Shown here in pieces: positions 18,661 to 26,989 of a stretch of DNA of 64,000 bases. Made by a program: the position numbers and the translations under genes. Origin of the DNA: Candidatus Obscuribacterales bacterium. GTDB lineage: Bacteria; Cyanobacteriota; Vampirovibrionia; Obscuribacterales; Obscuribacteraceae. Location: NCBI GenBank assembly GCA_020050835.1, contig JAGVKB010000049.1, forward strand, positions 1 to 64,000, read 5' to 3'. Each line of letters opens with the position of its first letter. Positions within the stretch are counted from its first letter, which is position 1. Below the pieces are notes generated by a model. That model saw only the letters and a program-made list of their open reading frames with translations, made no database searches and was not told the DNA's origin.

Positions 18661-19398
18661 CTATCGTTTGCGACCGCTGACACCGGTGGCGCAACCGAAA
18701 AAGTAGCTCTCGAAGCGAGCCTCGAGCCCGGCTTCGTGCAGGTACTGGCAGGTAGTCGCCGAGTTGCCGAAGCGCTCGGTGTACACGCCGAGCATTCGGT
18801 AATTGTCCGGGTTGCCCATGAAGAGGCGCCCGACCAGAGGAATTACCGAGTTGACGTAGAACATGTACGGCAGTCTTAGCAGCGTACTTTTGGGCAATGA
18901 GATCTCGATCAGAGAGAACTGCCCGTCGGGTTTGAGCACTCGGGCGATTTCGCGAGCCAGCTGTTGCTTTTGGGCCGGACAGAATGTCTTCAACCCGAAA
19001 GCCGAGACGACTGCGTCAACAGAGCCGTCGGCGATCGGCAAGGCCAGCGCATCGGCCTGCAGAACGCTGACCTGATAACGGTGCGTATTTTGAGTAGAGC
19101 GTTTGCACATTTCGTGCGAAAGCTCTACCGCTGCAACTTTGATGTTGCCGTTCTTTCTCTTGAAGAGTGACGGCCACAGCTCGCCCATGCCGGACATCAG
19201 GTCGAGTACGAAGGCGCCCGCCGGTAACTTGAGCTTGCTTGCGCACTGCCGGCGCCACCGCTCCGCAAAACCGAAGGAGGCGACGTAGTTAACGATGCCG
19301 TAACTGCGAGACATCTCATCGAACAGGCGCATTACGAAGGCCGGCTGATAGATATCCGGAACGGTCGTGCTTGACGGCTCGAGTCCAGAGGAATTCAT
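18661..19398 (-). CDS. UbiE/Coq5-like SAM-dependent methyltransferase
   Basis: 245 residues from ATG 19398, set by AAGGAG six bases upstream; longer in-frame starts to 19485 lack one. Class I methyltransferase fold: AFVLDLMSGMGELWPSLF is motif I (Asp-Leu-Met-Ser-Gly-Met-Gly variant), VAAVELSHEMC gives the acidic ribose-binding residue, LQADALALPIADGSVDAVVS is motif II, and AREIARVLKPDGQFSLIEIS is motif III. The N-terminal RLFDEMSRSYGIVNYVASFG resembles UbiE/MenG quinone methyltransferases, but the substrate is not determined. Upstream of the TPR and FtsH-like genes on the same strand (168-base gap). Confidence 0.82.
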   Translation of the reverse strand: MNSSGLEPSSTTVPDIYQPAFVMRLFDEMSRSYGIVNYVASFGFAERWRRQCASKLKLPAGAFVLDLMSGMGELWPSLFKRKNGNIKVAAVELSHEMCKRSTQNTHRYQVSVLQADALALPIADGSVDAVVSAFGLKTFCPAQKQQLAREIARVLKPDGQFSLIEISLPKSTLLRLPYMFYVNSVIPLVGRLFMGNPDNYRMLGVYTERFGNSATTCQYLHEAGLEARFESYFFGCATGVSGRKR

Positions 19399-20355
19399 GA
19401 CTAACTCCTTGAGGCACATACGAGGGAGGCAAGGGGAAGATTGGAGCCCGCTGTCTTCGATCAACTGCACCGGAGCGGCAGACAATACCTGAAAGTGACT
19501 GCTGCCACCGCCCTAATTGGTGTACGGTGGCGGCGGTAGCGATTGATGGTGCTGGATGATTACTGGATGGTGTTTCTAGTACCGGAATCGAGGTGGAGAA
19601 TTGGTTGTCAGTCACTAGACTAAGAACAAGTGGTCTCTCTTTACAAGCGAAAAATCAAGTTTTGACAATACAGCTTTGGGAACGGCAACCGGCTCACCAG
19701 GTTTCTAAAGCGGCAATAAATGGCTATTACTAACTGATTGCGTCACTGATTCGAACCTGAAAACTTGTGTTGCATTAGCGTGAGATAAGCTCGCGTCTGT
19801 TGCGTGAGCACCAAATTTCACAAGTTCAGGAGCTCTTTATCTAGCTCCGCTAATTACTTATTAGAAGTTGTCGGATGCTTGACAATGGTGATGGTTTTTG
19901 TTTTGCTGCGCCAAAATGCCTGCTGCGCCCATTATCCCGGCGACGCGGTCTCTTGGCAACGATTCGCTTAAAACCTCATGGAGCGCTGTTTTGCGAGTTA
20001 GAACAACTTTTCAAGTTTCCTTGATTGCTTTCAAAGAGCTGAAACCAGTAGCTTCTAGGTGTTCACTAAGCATTTTTACTTGAGCGGAATCGCAACCCTA
20101 TCCCTTCAAAAGCCAGATACGTTCCTATCTAATTTCGAGCCTAAACCAGAGCTTTCTGGTCGAGGTTTGTTGGTGCGATATCTGGCACTGCTGATAGTGG
20201 CTACCGCTCGTTTCAATTCGCGCCTGGCGCTCTTCTGCCCGCTCAATCACGCGGCGCTGGAGTGCACTGACTGCGCGTGTCGAACGGCCCCGGGGTCGGC
20301 GACGAACCTCATGCAATCTTTCGCAGTTCAAGCCTGCGAGTCAAGGAGATTGACC
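19399..20355. other. Long intergenic region between divergent genes
   Basis: 957 bases without a convincing gene. It must hold the promoters of the methyltransferase (minus) and HtpX-like (plus) genes. TTGACA hexamers occur on the plus strand at 19662-19667 and 19879-19884, but neither has a good -10 at 16-18 bases. An open frame runs into the HtpX-like gene from 20059, but its extra N-terminal part looks non-coding. Confidence 0.5.
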
Positions 20356-21387
20356 ATGGCCCGTCAACGTGTCATCGGTCCTGATGATCCCAAGTACCCG
20401 GCGATTCGCCGGCGGCTCTTCTGGACGTCAATCAAAACGATTCTCGGCTACCTCGCCATGGGCGGTCTGGTAGCTCTCGCTCTCAATTTCTTCAAGCTGT
20501 CGCTCAGCGCCATCTATGGCTTTGGGCTGATCTGGGTGTTTCTACCGGTAGTGATGTGGTGGTTCAGCGACAAGATTGCTCTGGCGATGTCCAAAGCGCT
20601 ACCGGCTGACCCCAGCAATCCGGAGCACAAGCGAGTGATCGATCTTGTGCACGAAGTTTGGAAGGACAGCGGTCTGAAGTCCGAACCGCCGGTCTATGCC
20701 TCGCCGGACGAGCGCCCCAACGCTTTCGCCACCGGCGCCATACACCGCAAGGCCGTCGTCGCCTTCACGGTCGGTCTACTCAAGATCGGCCTGACAGACG
20801 ATGAGATCAAAGCGATCTTTGCCCACGAGCTCAGCCACGTCAAACATTACGACGTCGCAATCAACTCGCTGTTGCAAGTCATCTCTTCGGTTCTCTTCAT
20901 GGTGGTGCAGACCGGCGTCAATGCCTGGTTGGCTACCATCAAAATCTTCCTGCCCAAGGAGAAGCGTGAGAACTTCGTGCCAGGCATCGTGACCTCGCTC
21001 ATCTTCTACGCCATTTTCTGGCTGGTTGGTCAGGTCACGCAGATCATCCAGTACTTTGTTGTTCGTTCGCGCGAATCCGGTGCTGATGCCGGTGGTGCTT
21101 TGATGACCGGCAAGCCTTGCGATCTGGTGACGGCGCTCGAGACGCTCGTCAAGCGCAATCGCGAGAATCCGCCCAAAGCGGGCCGTGAGGATGCTTATTG
21201 GCGCGTGATGCGCACCATCTCGACGATCGACCCGCTTTACGACTCGCTGGAAGTGCAGCCGGAGCCGAAGGGCGTCCGGGAGTGGGTGAAGCGCATCTGG
21301 CGCGACCTGCATCTGACGCACCCGCCGGTGGCGGACCGAGTCACTCAGCTGGAGAAGATGAACGGCGGCGCCTGCGAGCGGAAGTAA
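20356..21387 (+). CDS. M48-family (HtpX-like) membrane metalloprotease
   Basis: 343 residues from ATG 20356, behind AAGGAG with 7-base spacing. Two N-terminal membrane segments (about 27-45 and 50-70), then the M48 domain with PNAFATG (122-127), the zinc motif HELSH (157-161) and the third ligand Glu240 in SRESGAD. Further hydrophobic segments lie at about 172-195 and 210-228, on either side of the HtpX-type insertion. HtpX proteases clear misfolded membrane proteins alongside FtsH, and an FtsH-like gene lies divergently about 2.5 kb away. The C-terminus ends with THPPVADRVTQLEKM, the usual M48 closing motif. Confidence 0.9.
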   Translation: MARQRVIGPDDPKYPAIRRRLFWTSIKTILGYLAMGGLVALALNFFKLSLSAIYGFGLIWVFLPVVMWWFSDKIALAMSKALPADPSNPEHKRVIDLVHEVWKDSGLKSEPPVYASPDERPNAFATGAIHRKAVVAFTVGLLKIGLTDDEIKAIFAHELSHVKHYDVAINSLLQVISSVLFMVVQTGVNAWLATIKIFLPKEKRENFVPGIVTSLIFYAIFWLVGQVTQIIQYFVVRSRESGADAGGALMTGKPCDLVTALETLVKRNRENPPKAGREDAYWRVMRTISTIDPLYDSLEVQPEPKGVREWVKRIWRDLHLTHPPVADRVTQLEKMNGGACERK

Positions 21388-21450
21388 CATCGCGCTTGCG
21401 GCAAGTTTTTGCCGACCGCAGGTTTTGGCTGCCGAGCTAGGCGGTAAGCT

Positions 21451-21506
21451 GCGGGGGCGTGGGCACCCAGTCCGGATCAGAGCGGACTTGGCGCCCATGC
21501 CCCCGC
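21451..21506. terminator. Long GC-rich hairpin after the M48 gene
   Basis: CGGGGGCGTGGGC pairs with GCCCATGCCCCCG with one G-T wobble, and an inner AGTCCG/CGGACT adds a second stem. No T-tract follows, so termination is uncertain. Confidence 0.5.
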
Positions 21507-21755
21507 GGTGCATCGCTTATCAAAGCGCAGCTCGCCTGCGGGTGGACTAGCGTGAGTCATCCTGTCGTCAAGCCAGGATATCGCCTGTTCGTATCGGTAA
21601 TGGGCTGAGCAAATCTGCTCGGCTCGCCGTTAGTCAGCTGTCGGTTGCAACGGCAATCGGTCGCTGCTTCCAGTAGAAACCAGGCTGCTGCCGGCGAACT
21701 GCCGAACTCCGGTGCTCGCAACAAGCCGCCTGGGCAATCGAGGAGCTATTGTCAC

Positions 21756-23285
21756 ATGACAAAGAAGAAGCAAGGTCCCAAGTCGCATTTCACCAACACC
21801 CCCGCCCCGGCTCAGCGCGAGCTGACCGTCTACAGCAACGGGTTTGCCGTGGTTCAGGAATGGCGCAAGCTCGACTTGAGCAAGGGTTTGAACCAGGTGC
21901 TGATCGACGGCATGCCTCACACGTACTTCGCCAACAGCTTGATGCTGTTCGAGTACACCGGTGAGGGCGATTTGACGGTCGTGCAGCGCAGCCTTCGCCC
22001 GGCCAACCTCACGCCCGACGCGCTGCTGTCCAAGTCGGTCGGGCAGGACATCACCATCCGGCTGCATTCCGGCGGCGGCAAGCAGTCGACTATCAAAGGC
22101 GAGCTGCTGGCTTATTCGGGCAACAAGCTGATCGTCAAGCTGGCGAACGGCCGCACCTGGATGGGCAACGCCACCGACGACATGGAGCTCGGCGAGCTGC
22201 CGCAGGGGCTGACCAACAACTCCGCGCTTGACGTCGAGGTTGACGCCACCACCACCGGTGTCTACCAGGCCAAGCTGCTCTACTTCGCCGGCGGTCTCCA
22301 GTGGAACGCTTTCCACCAGGCGGTCTATGACGAGAAGGCCGGACTGCTCCGCCGCTTCAACTGCGAAGTCGGCGTGCTCAACAACTCCGGCACCGTTTTC
22401 GGGCAGGCGCAGCTCAAGCTGCTGGCCGGCGACATCGGGATGCAGGACGCCCATCGCGAAGTGATGTTCATGGCCGCCTCGGCTCCGGCCGGCGGTCGCG
22501 CCGCCAAGTCTCGCCAGCAGTCGTTCGAAAGCGTCGGCGAGCACAAGCTCTACCCGGTCGACGGCAAGGTCAGCTTGACCCATGGCGAGAACAAGGAGAT
22601 TCCGCTGTTCGCCGCTACCGACGTGCCGGTCGAGCAGGAGTATTACCTGCCTTACGGTGTGGCCCGCCAGCATGGTTCGGAGGATGAAGCGCTCGAGCCC
22701 GTCTCGGTCAAGCTGAAGCTGGTCAACAACGCCGAATCCCGGCTCGGCAAGCCGCTGCCCGCCGGTCGGGTCAGCATCTTCCAGCTGGACTCCAGCGGCA
22801 GCCCGCAGTTTACCGGAGCTGCCCAGCTCGGACACATCGCCGACGGTGAGCGGTTCGAGCTTTCGCTCGGCACCTCCGGCGACATCAAGGCGGAGCGCTG
22901 TCTGTTGAGCTTCGAGGAGGACCAGCCCGAGCAGAAGCGACCCGAGCCGCCCCGCCCGCTTCGCCCGCTTGGTGGCCCCGACGTCGGTAAGCCGCGCAAT
23001 CCGCACGACCTGCTCCGTCACGATGTGATCTCCGGCGAGGAATCTGAAGAGGAGGAGAAGCCGCTCTACCGCACTGAAGTGCGGGCGGTGAACATCCACA
23101 ACTTCAAGTCCGACCGCGAGGTCTCGGTGACCGTTCACGACGAGTTCCCGGCCCAGGCGGAGGTGAAGGTCGAAGGCGAGCACAAGTTCGAGGGCAAGAG
23201 CCAGACTGCCCAGTTCGCTCGCGTGACCGTTCCGTCCAAGGGCAAGGTGACTCTGAAGTACACCGTGCGCTATCGGGTTCGCTAA
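21756..23285 (+). CDS. DUF4139-type protein
   Basis: 509 residues from ATG 21756, with AGGAG ten bases upstream. No signal peptide; the start is basic (MTKKKQGPKSHF). The pattern fits DUF4139 proteins: an N-terminal strand domain (ELTVYSNGFAVVQEWRKLDL, then a G-x-x-x-A-Y-SGNKLIVK strand pair), a central RFNCEVGVLNNSGTVFGQAQ and QLKLLAGDI block, LPYGVARQHGS, VSIFQLDSSG, HIADGERFELSLG, and a C-terminal VHDEFPAQAEVKVEGEHKF followed by SKGKVTLKYTVRYRV. Role in bacteria not established; eukaryotic relatives were first described as mucoidy-inhibitor-like proteins. Strong codon bias (GC-rich third positions) hints at good expression. Confidence 0.75.
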   Translation: MTKKKQGPKSHFTNTPAPAQRELTVYSNGFAVVQEWRKLDLSKGLNQVLIDGMPHTYFANSLMLFEYTGEGDLTVVQRSLRPANLTPDALLSKSVGQDITIRLHSGGGKQSTIKGELLAYSGNKLIVKLANGRTWMGNATDDMELGELPQGLTNNSALDVEVDATTTGVYQAKLLYFAGGLQWNAFHQAVYDEKAGLLRRFNCEVGVLNNSGTVFGQAQLKLLAGDIGMQDAHREVMFMAASAPAGGRAAKSRQQSFESVGEHKLYPVDGKVSLTHGENKEIPLFAATDVPVEQEYYLPYGVARQHGSEDEALEPVSVKLKLVNNAESRLGKPLPAGRVSIFQLDSSGSPQFTGAAQLGHIADGERFELSLGTSGDIKAERCLLSFEEDQPEQKRPEPPRPLRPLGGPDVGKPRNPHDLLRHDVISGEESEEEEKPLYRTEVRAVNIHNFKSDREVSVTVHDEFPAQAEVKVEGEHKFEGKSQTAQFARVTVPSKGKVTLKYTVRYRVR

Positions 23286-23354
23286 ACGCCGAAACACCCA
23301 CCGCCCGTGACGGAGGTGCTGCCACCGTGGTCTCTTATCCGCACATGGGCAAAG

Positions 23355-23385
23355 CGCACCGAATTCCAGCCTGGAATTCGGTGCG
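23355..23385. terminator. Perfect hairpin after the DUF4139 gene
   Basis: A 15-base inverted repeat (CGCACCGAATTCCAG and its complement) with one central C lies 70 bases after the stop and before the lipoprotein gene. There is no T-tract; it could be a terminator, mRNA-stabilising hairpin or operator. Confidence 0.5.
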
Positions 23386-23527
23386 TCCTCCTGTCCGGAT
23401 TGAAGCCGCGCTTGCGGTGGATTTCGCGCCAGCGAATCAGCTCGTTACTTGCATTGAATCGCACCGGGAGCCGGCATAACGCCGGCCCCCGGCCTTTCGG
23501 AAGGAAAGTAGTTGAGGGCTAATTCTC

Positions 23528-24727
23528 ATGAACATGAGTAATCTACTTCGTGCTTTGTTAATTGTTCCGCTGTTGGCTCTCGTGCTGCTGCTCAGCGGCT
23601 GCAGCAACTCCAACAAAGCGGAGATCGATCCCGCCGACGCACCGGGAGGCAATGCCGGCAAGACCAGGGTCAAGGTGACCTTCGGCAAGCCCGGCAGCGG
23701 TATCCGCCAGGTGCGCCACTTCATCGCCGCCGACGGCGTCACGGTTGAGGCGCGTGAAACCGAGTTCAGCGACGAGCACACTTTGATGGAAGTGTTGTTC
23801 ACAAGCGGTCCTGCCAAAGGCAAGGTCAAGGAAGCGACCGAGACCCATGCCCGCAGCAAGGTTGTTCGAACCCACACCGTCTACAGCGAGCAACAGGAGA
23901 TTGTCTCCCAGGAGGAGTATCGCTCGGACGCCAAGCTGGCGAGCACGCGCCTGAAGCTGCCCGACGGTACGGTCGAGAGCAGGCTTTACCAACGGGACGG
24001 CAAGACTCTGGAGAGCATCGTGCTCAGGCGCCCGGACAGAACCCAGGAGACGAGGCGCTTCCAGCAGGACGGGACGACTCTCTACAGTATCGAGGTCTTA
24101 AACCCCGATTCGAGCCGCGAAACTACCAACTTTCGCAAAGATGGCAAACGGCTCTTCAGCGTGGAGAAGTCTACGTCCTACCAGAATAAGGACTCCACTT
24201 ACTATCGTCAGGACGGCAAGACCGTCTGGGCGAAGATCAATACTCGCAACGGTGACCAGCGCGAAGTCGAGGCTTACAATCCCGACGGCACGCTGGCCCA
24301 GAAGCGGCAGCTCAGTTGGGATGGTTCTACCCTGGACGTCACCATTTACGGTGGCGCACCGGCGTCGGCTAAATTTCACCAGAAGTGGCGCCATGAAGGC
24401 GGTTACTGGTGGAAGACCTACTCGCTGGATTCTGTCGAAGCGTTTGGAGCTGACGGCAAGACTGTCGAGAAGTTGTACGAATACTTCAGCGACGGCAGGA
24501 CCCTGAAGCAGCTTACCACCAACAACGCCGATGGCACAAAGTCGGTCAAGTACTTCCGGCTCAGCGGCGGGACGCTGGAGAAGGAAGAGACTTACGACGC
24601 CGCCGGCAAGGTGGTCAAGACGGAAGACTTCGAAGACGCCAAGGGAATTCACGAGCAAGTTGGTGCCGAACTCTCTCAGCTGCCGGACTTCGATGACCCG
24701 TCCGGCTGGGGCGTTTTGCGCGACTGA
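23528..24727 (+). CDS. Lipoprotein with YD/wing-like strand repeats
   Basis: 399 residues from ATG 23528, GAGGG about 9 bases upstream. A signal peptide ends in the lipobox LLLSGC, so the protein should be lipid-anchored at Cys25. The mature part is a series of short repeats of about 20-25 residues built on R/Y-x-DGKT-x-x-(S/W)(I/V) plus NPDG, for example YQRDGKTLESIVLR, FQQDGTTLYSIEVL, FRKDGKRLFSVEKS and YRQDGKTVWAKINT. These resemble YD-type or MORN-like beta-hairpin repeats. Role unknown; the arrangement suggests an elongated surface or periplasmic beta structure. Lies between the DUF4139 and sedolisin genes, each with its own hairpin in between. Confidence 0.78.
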   Translation: MNMSNLLRALLIVPLLALVLLLSGCSNSNKAEIDPADAPGGNAGKTRVKVTFGKPGSGIRQVRHFIAADGVTVEARETEFSDEHTLMEVLFTSGPAKGKVKEATETHARSKVVRTHTVYSEQQEIVSQEEYRSDAKLASTRLKLPDGTVESRLYQRDGKTLESIVLRRPDRTQETRRFQQDGTTLYSIEVLNPDSSRETTNFRKDGKRLFSVEKSTSYQNKDSTYYRQDGKTVWAKINTRNGDQREVEAYNPDGTLAQKRQLSWDGSTLDVTIYGGAPASAKFHQKWRHEGGYWWKTYSLDSVEAFGADGKTVEKLYEYFSDGRTLKQLTTNNADGTKSVKYFRLSGGTLEKEETYDAAGKVVKTEDFEDAKGIHEQVGAELSQLPDFDDPSGWGVLRD

Positions 24728-24739
24728 GCGGATCTCGAG

Positions 24740-24775
24740 CGGGCGATTGGGAATGGATTCCCGATCGCCCGATTT
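24740..24775 (+). terminator. Terminator after the lipoprotein gene
   Basis: CGGGCGAT-T-GGGAA pairs with TTCCC-G-ATCGCCCG around a four-base loop, followed by ATTTCTCTC. It begins 12 bases after the stop. Confidence 0.65.
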
Positions 24776-24847
24776 CTCTCGCATTGCGAGCAAAGCAGGC
24801 ACCGGCGTCCACTGACGCTGGTGACCACGGTGAGGAAGGACACTCCC

Positions 24848-26641
24848 ATGAGAAAACGAACAAGAGCTGAGGTCATAGCTCTAACTTTTTTTGGCGTATT
24901 GGTTTTATTTCTATTCTTCTGGCTGCTTGGGCCGCGAAGCTCCAGCAGTTCGGAGCTTGCTGGACGCAGATTCGTCTTGACCGGCAATACGCCTTTGACG
25001 GTCAAGAGCGCCCAACTGGTTGGACACAGCGACCCCGGCCAACTGGTCAAGATCGTCGTCGGGCTCAAACTGCGCGACGAAGCTCAACTGGATGCGCTGC
25101 TTGCGCGTCAGGCTGATCCCGCCTCGGCCGACTTTCGCAAGTACCTGACACCCGACGAGTTCACCAAGCTCTATGCTCCGACGCAGGCTGACTACGATCA
25201 AGTGGTAGCTTACTTGCAGAGTCAGGGCTTGAAGGTGACGATCGTTGTTCCCAATCGGTTGATTATCGGTGCCGAGGGCACGGTCGAGCAGCTCGAAAAG
25301 GCCTTCGGCGTAACGATCAACCAGTACCGCTGGCGCGGCATGAAGCATCTGAGCAATGCGAGCGATCCCCAGATTCCGACCAGTCTTCAGGGCATCGTTC
25401 AGTCGGTGATCGGGCTTAACAGCTTCGCGCAGTTTCGCGCCAAGAACATGCCTGGACCCCGTGTGCCGGGTGTAGCAAAGCAGTTGGGACCGTTCGGGTT
25501 GACACCGGCCAAAGTGGCAACCGCCTACAACTTCCCCAATGCCAGCAACACTCGCGCTGTAAACAACTACAGCGGTAAGGGTGTCACAATTGCGATTGCC
25601 ACCGCCTACAGCTATAATCGATCCGATGTCGACACGTTCTGGAGCGTCTGTGGTATCACACGCACCGGGCAGCTGACGAACATTCATGTCGGTGGAGTGG
25701 CGACGCAGGCCAATGGCGAAACGACGCTCGATCTCGAACAAGCCGGAGCGCACGCCCCCGGGGCGGACATCCTGATGTATATGGGGGCCGACCCCGAATT
25801 CTCCACCTTCGCGCTTGTCTTCAATCAGATCGTCACCGACAACAAGGCCGACGTGGTCTCTGTCAGTTGGGGACTCTGCGAGCGCGACACGGGTGTCGCG
25901 CAGATGAACACCGAGCATGTCATCTTCAAGCAAGCGGCGGCCCAGGGCATTCCGATCTTCGCTGCCAGCGGAGACGACGGTGCTTATGATTGCAAGGAGC
26001 CGGAGCCCGATGGCGAGCATCACCACGGCGACCCGGTCCAAACTCCTGGCAAGGGGCAGCCGCCGGCTAAAGTCATGCCTGCCGTTGACTACCCCGGATC
26101 GGACCCCTGTGTGGTTGCTGTCGGTGGTACCAACCTCTTCTTGAAGAGCAACTTCACCCGCTCGAACGAGGGTGCCTGGACCGGCTCCGGAGGTGGAGCC
26201 TCCGATCAGTGGCCGCGTCCGGTCTGGCAAACTGGAAAAGGTCTACCAAAGAACGATCGCCGCAACAGCGCCGACGTCTCTCTTGCTGCCGATCCCTGGA
26301 CTGGTTACGCGGTGTACTTCGAAGGCGTCTGGGACACCGGTGGTGGTACCAGCTTCGGGGCACCGGCCTGGGCTGGGCTCTGGGCGCTGGTAGATGAGGC
26401 AGCCGGTGGCCGAGTCGGTCACGTTCATGAGATAGTCTACGAAATAGGCCGCTCTTCAAAGTACAACAAGGTCTTCTTCGACGTCACTCAAGGCGACAAC
26501 GGAGACGGTCGCGGCGCCGGTTTTTCGGCTGGGCTGCATTGGGATCATCCAACCGGCTGGGGCTCTCCTGATGGAGAGGCGCTTGCCGAATGGGTGAAGA
26601 ACCAGCAAACAAAACCTGCCGCCGGCCTCCCTGCGGAGTAA
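24848..26641 (+). CDS. Membrane-anchored sedolisin (peptidase S53) with pro-domain
   Basis: 597 residues from ATG 24848, after AGGAAGGA; an upstream ATG at 24821 is less well placed. An N-terminal signal anchor (LTFFGVLVLFLFFWLLG) precedes a pro-kumamolisin activation domain (about 50-200; FRKYLTPDEFTKLYAPTQAD, IVVPNRLIIGAEGTVEQLEKAFG). The S53 catalytic domain follows, with Glu291 and Asp295 in GETTLDLEQAGA, oxyanion Asp376 in AASGDDG, and Ser502 in GGGTSFGAPAWAG. A C-terminal calcium site has FFDVTQGDNGDG and DHPTGWGSPDG. Sedolisins are acid-active endopeptidases that mature by removing the pro-domain. The anchor would leave the pro-form attached to the outside of the membrane until cleavage. 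Confidence 0.92.
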   Translation: MRKRTRAEVIALTFFGVLVLFLFFWLLGPRSSSSSELAGRRFVLTGNTPLTVKSAQLVGHSDPGQLVKIVVGLKLRDEAQLDALLARQADPASADFRKYLTPDEFTKLYAPTQADYDQVVAYLQSQGLKVTIVVPNRLIIGAEGTVEQLEKAFGVTINQYRWRGMKHLSNASDPQIPTSLQGIVQSVIGLNSFAQFRAKNMPGPRVPGVAKQLGPFGLTPAKVATAYNFPNASNTRAVNNYSGKGVTIAIATAYSYNRSDVDTFWSVCGITRTGQLTNIHVGGVATQANGETTLDLEQAGAHAPGADILMYMGADPEFSTFALVFNQIVTDNKADVVSVSWGLCERDTGVAQMNTEHVIFKQAAAQGIPIFAASGDDGAYDCKEPEPDGEHHHGDPVQTPGKGQPPAKVMPAVDYPGSDPCVVAVGGTNLFLKSNFTRSNEGAWTGSGGGASDQWPRPVWQTGKGLPKNDRRNSADVSLAADPWTGYAVYFEGVWDTGGGTSFGAPAWAGLWALVDEAAGGRVGHVHEIVYEIGRSSKYNKVFFDVTQGDNGDGRGAGFSAGLHWDHPTGWGSPDGEALAEWVKNQQTKPAAGLPAE

Positions 26642-26687
26642 TGCGCAGAGGGCGCGGATGGCAAGGTTAAAAATCCCCTGGTAAGAA

Positions 26688-26738
26688 GATCGCGGGCTGT
26701 CTGAAACTGGCATTCGGCGCCCGCGGTCTTTTCTTCTT
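26688..26738 (+). terminator. Rho-independent terminator after the sedolisin gene
   Basis: GATCGCGGGC pairs with GCCCGCGGTC (one wobble) and the flanks AAGAA/TTCTT extend the stem. It is followed by a TTTTCTTCTT tract. The stop codon lies 47 bases before it. Confidence 0.78.
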
Positions 26739-26989
26739 CGTTGCTAATGCTAGAGGAAGTAGTAGAAAATGGTCCTTAAGTGGCTGACATGTTCGTCAAG
26801 CGGTATTCGTTTTGCAGGCTGCCACAGGCTTGGCGAATGTTTACGTTACGTCCAAGCGAAAAGACGAAAGGATTTTCTTGATCTATAGCAGAATAGGAGT
26901 TGATTCACTGCCGACCGGTTGCCAGCCGACAGCTTTCGGTTTGCAGTTCAGGAGCCGGGTCAACCCGGGCAGCTATGGGCGGGTATTTG

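Noticed and set aside
19662-19884. Two TTGACA boxes as promoters of the HtpX-like gene
   Set aside because: Neither has an acceptable -10 at the right spacing, and they are more than 450 bases from the start.
20059-20355. N-terminal extension of the HtpX-like gene
   Set aside because: The extension is atypical in composition, and AAGGAG at 20343 fixes the start at 20356.
21630-23297. Long minus-strand open frame (555 codons) opposite the DUF4139 gene
   Set aside because: It is an exact antisense shadow of a GC-rich gene with strong third-position bias; its translation is low complexity and lacks a ribosome-binding site.
24911-26230. Minus-strand open frame opposite the sedolisin gene
   Set aside because: The plus strand shows complete S53 catalytic motifs, so the antisense frame is a by-product of codon bias.
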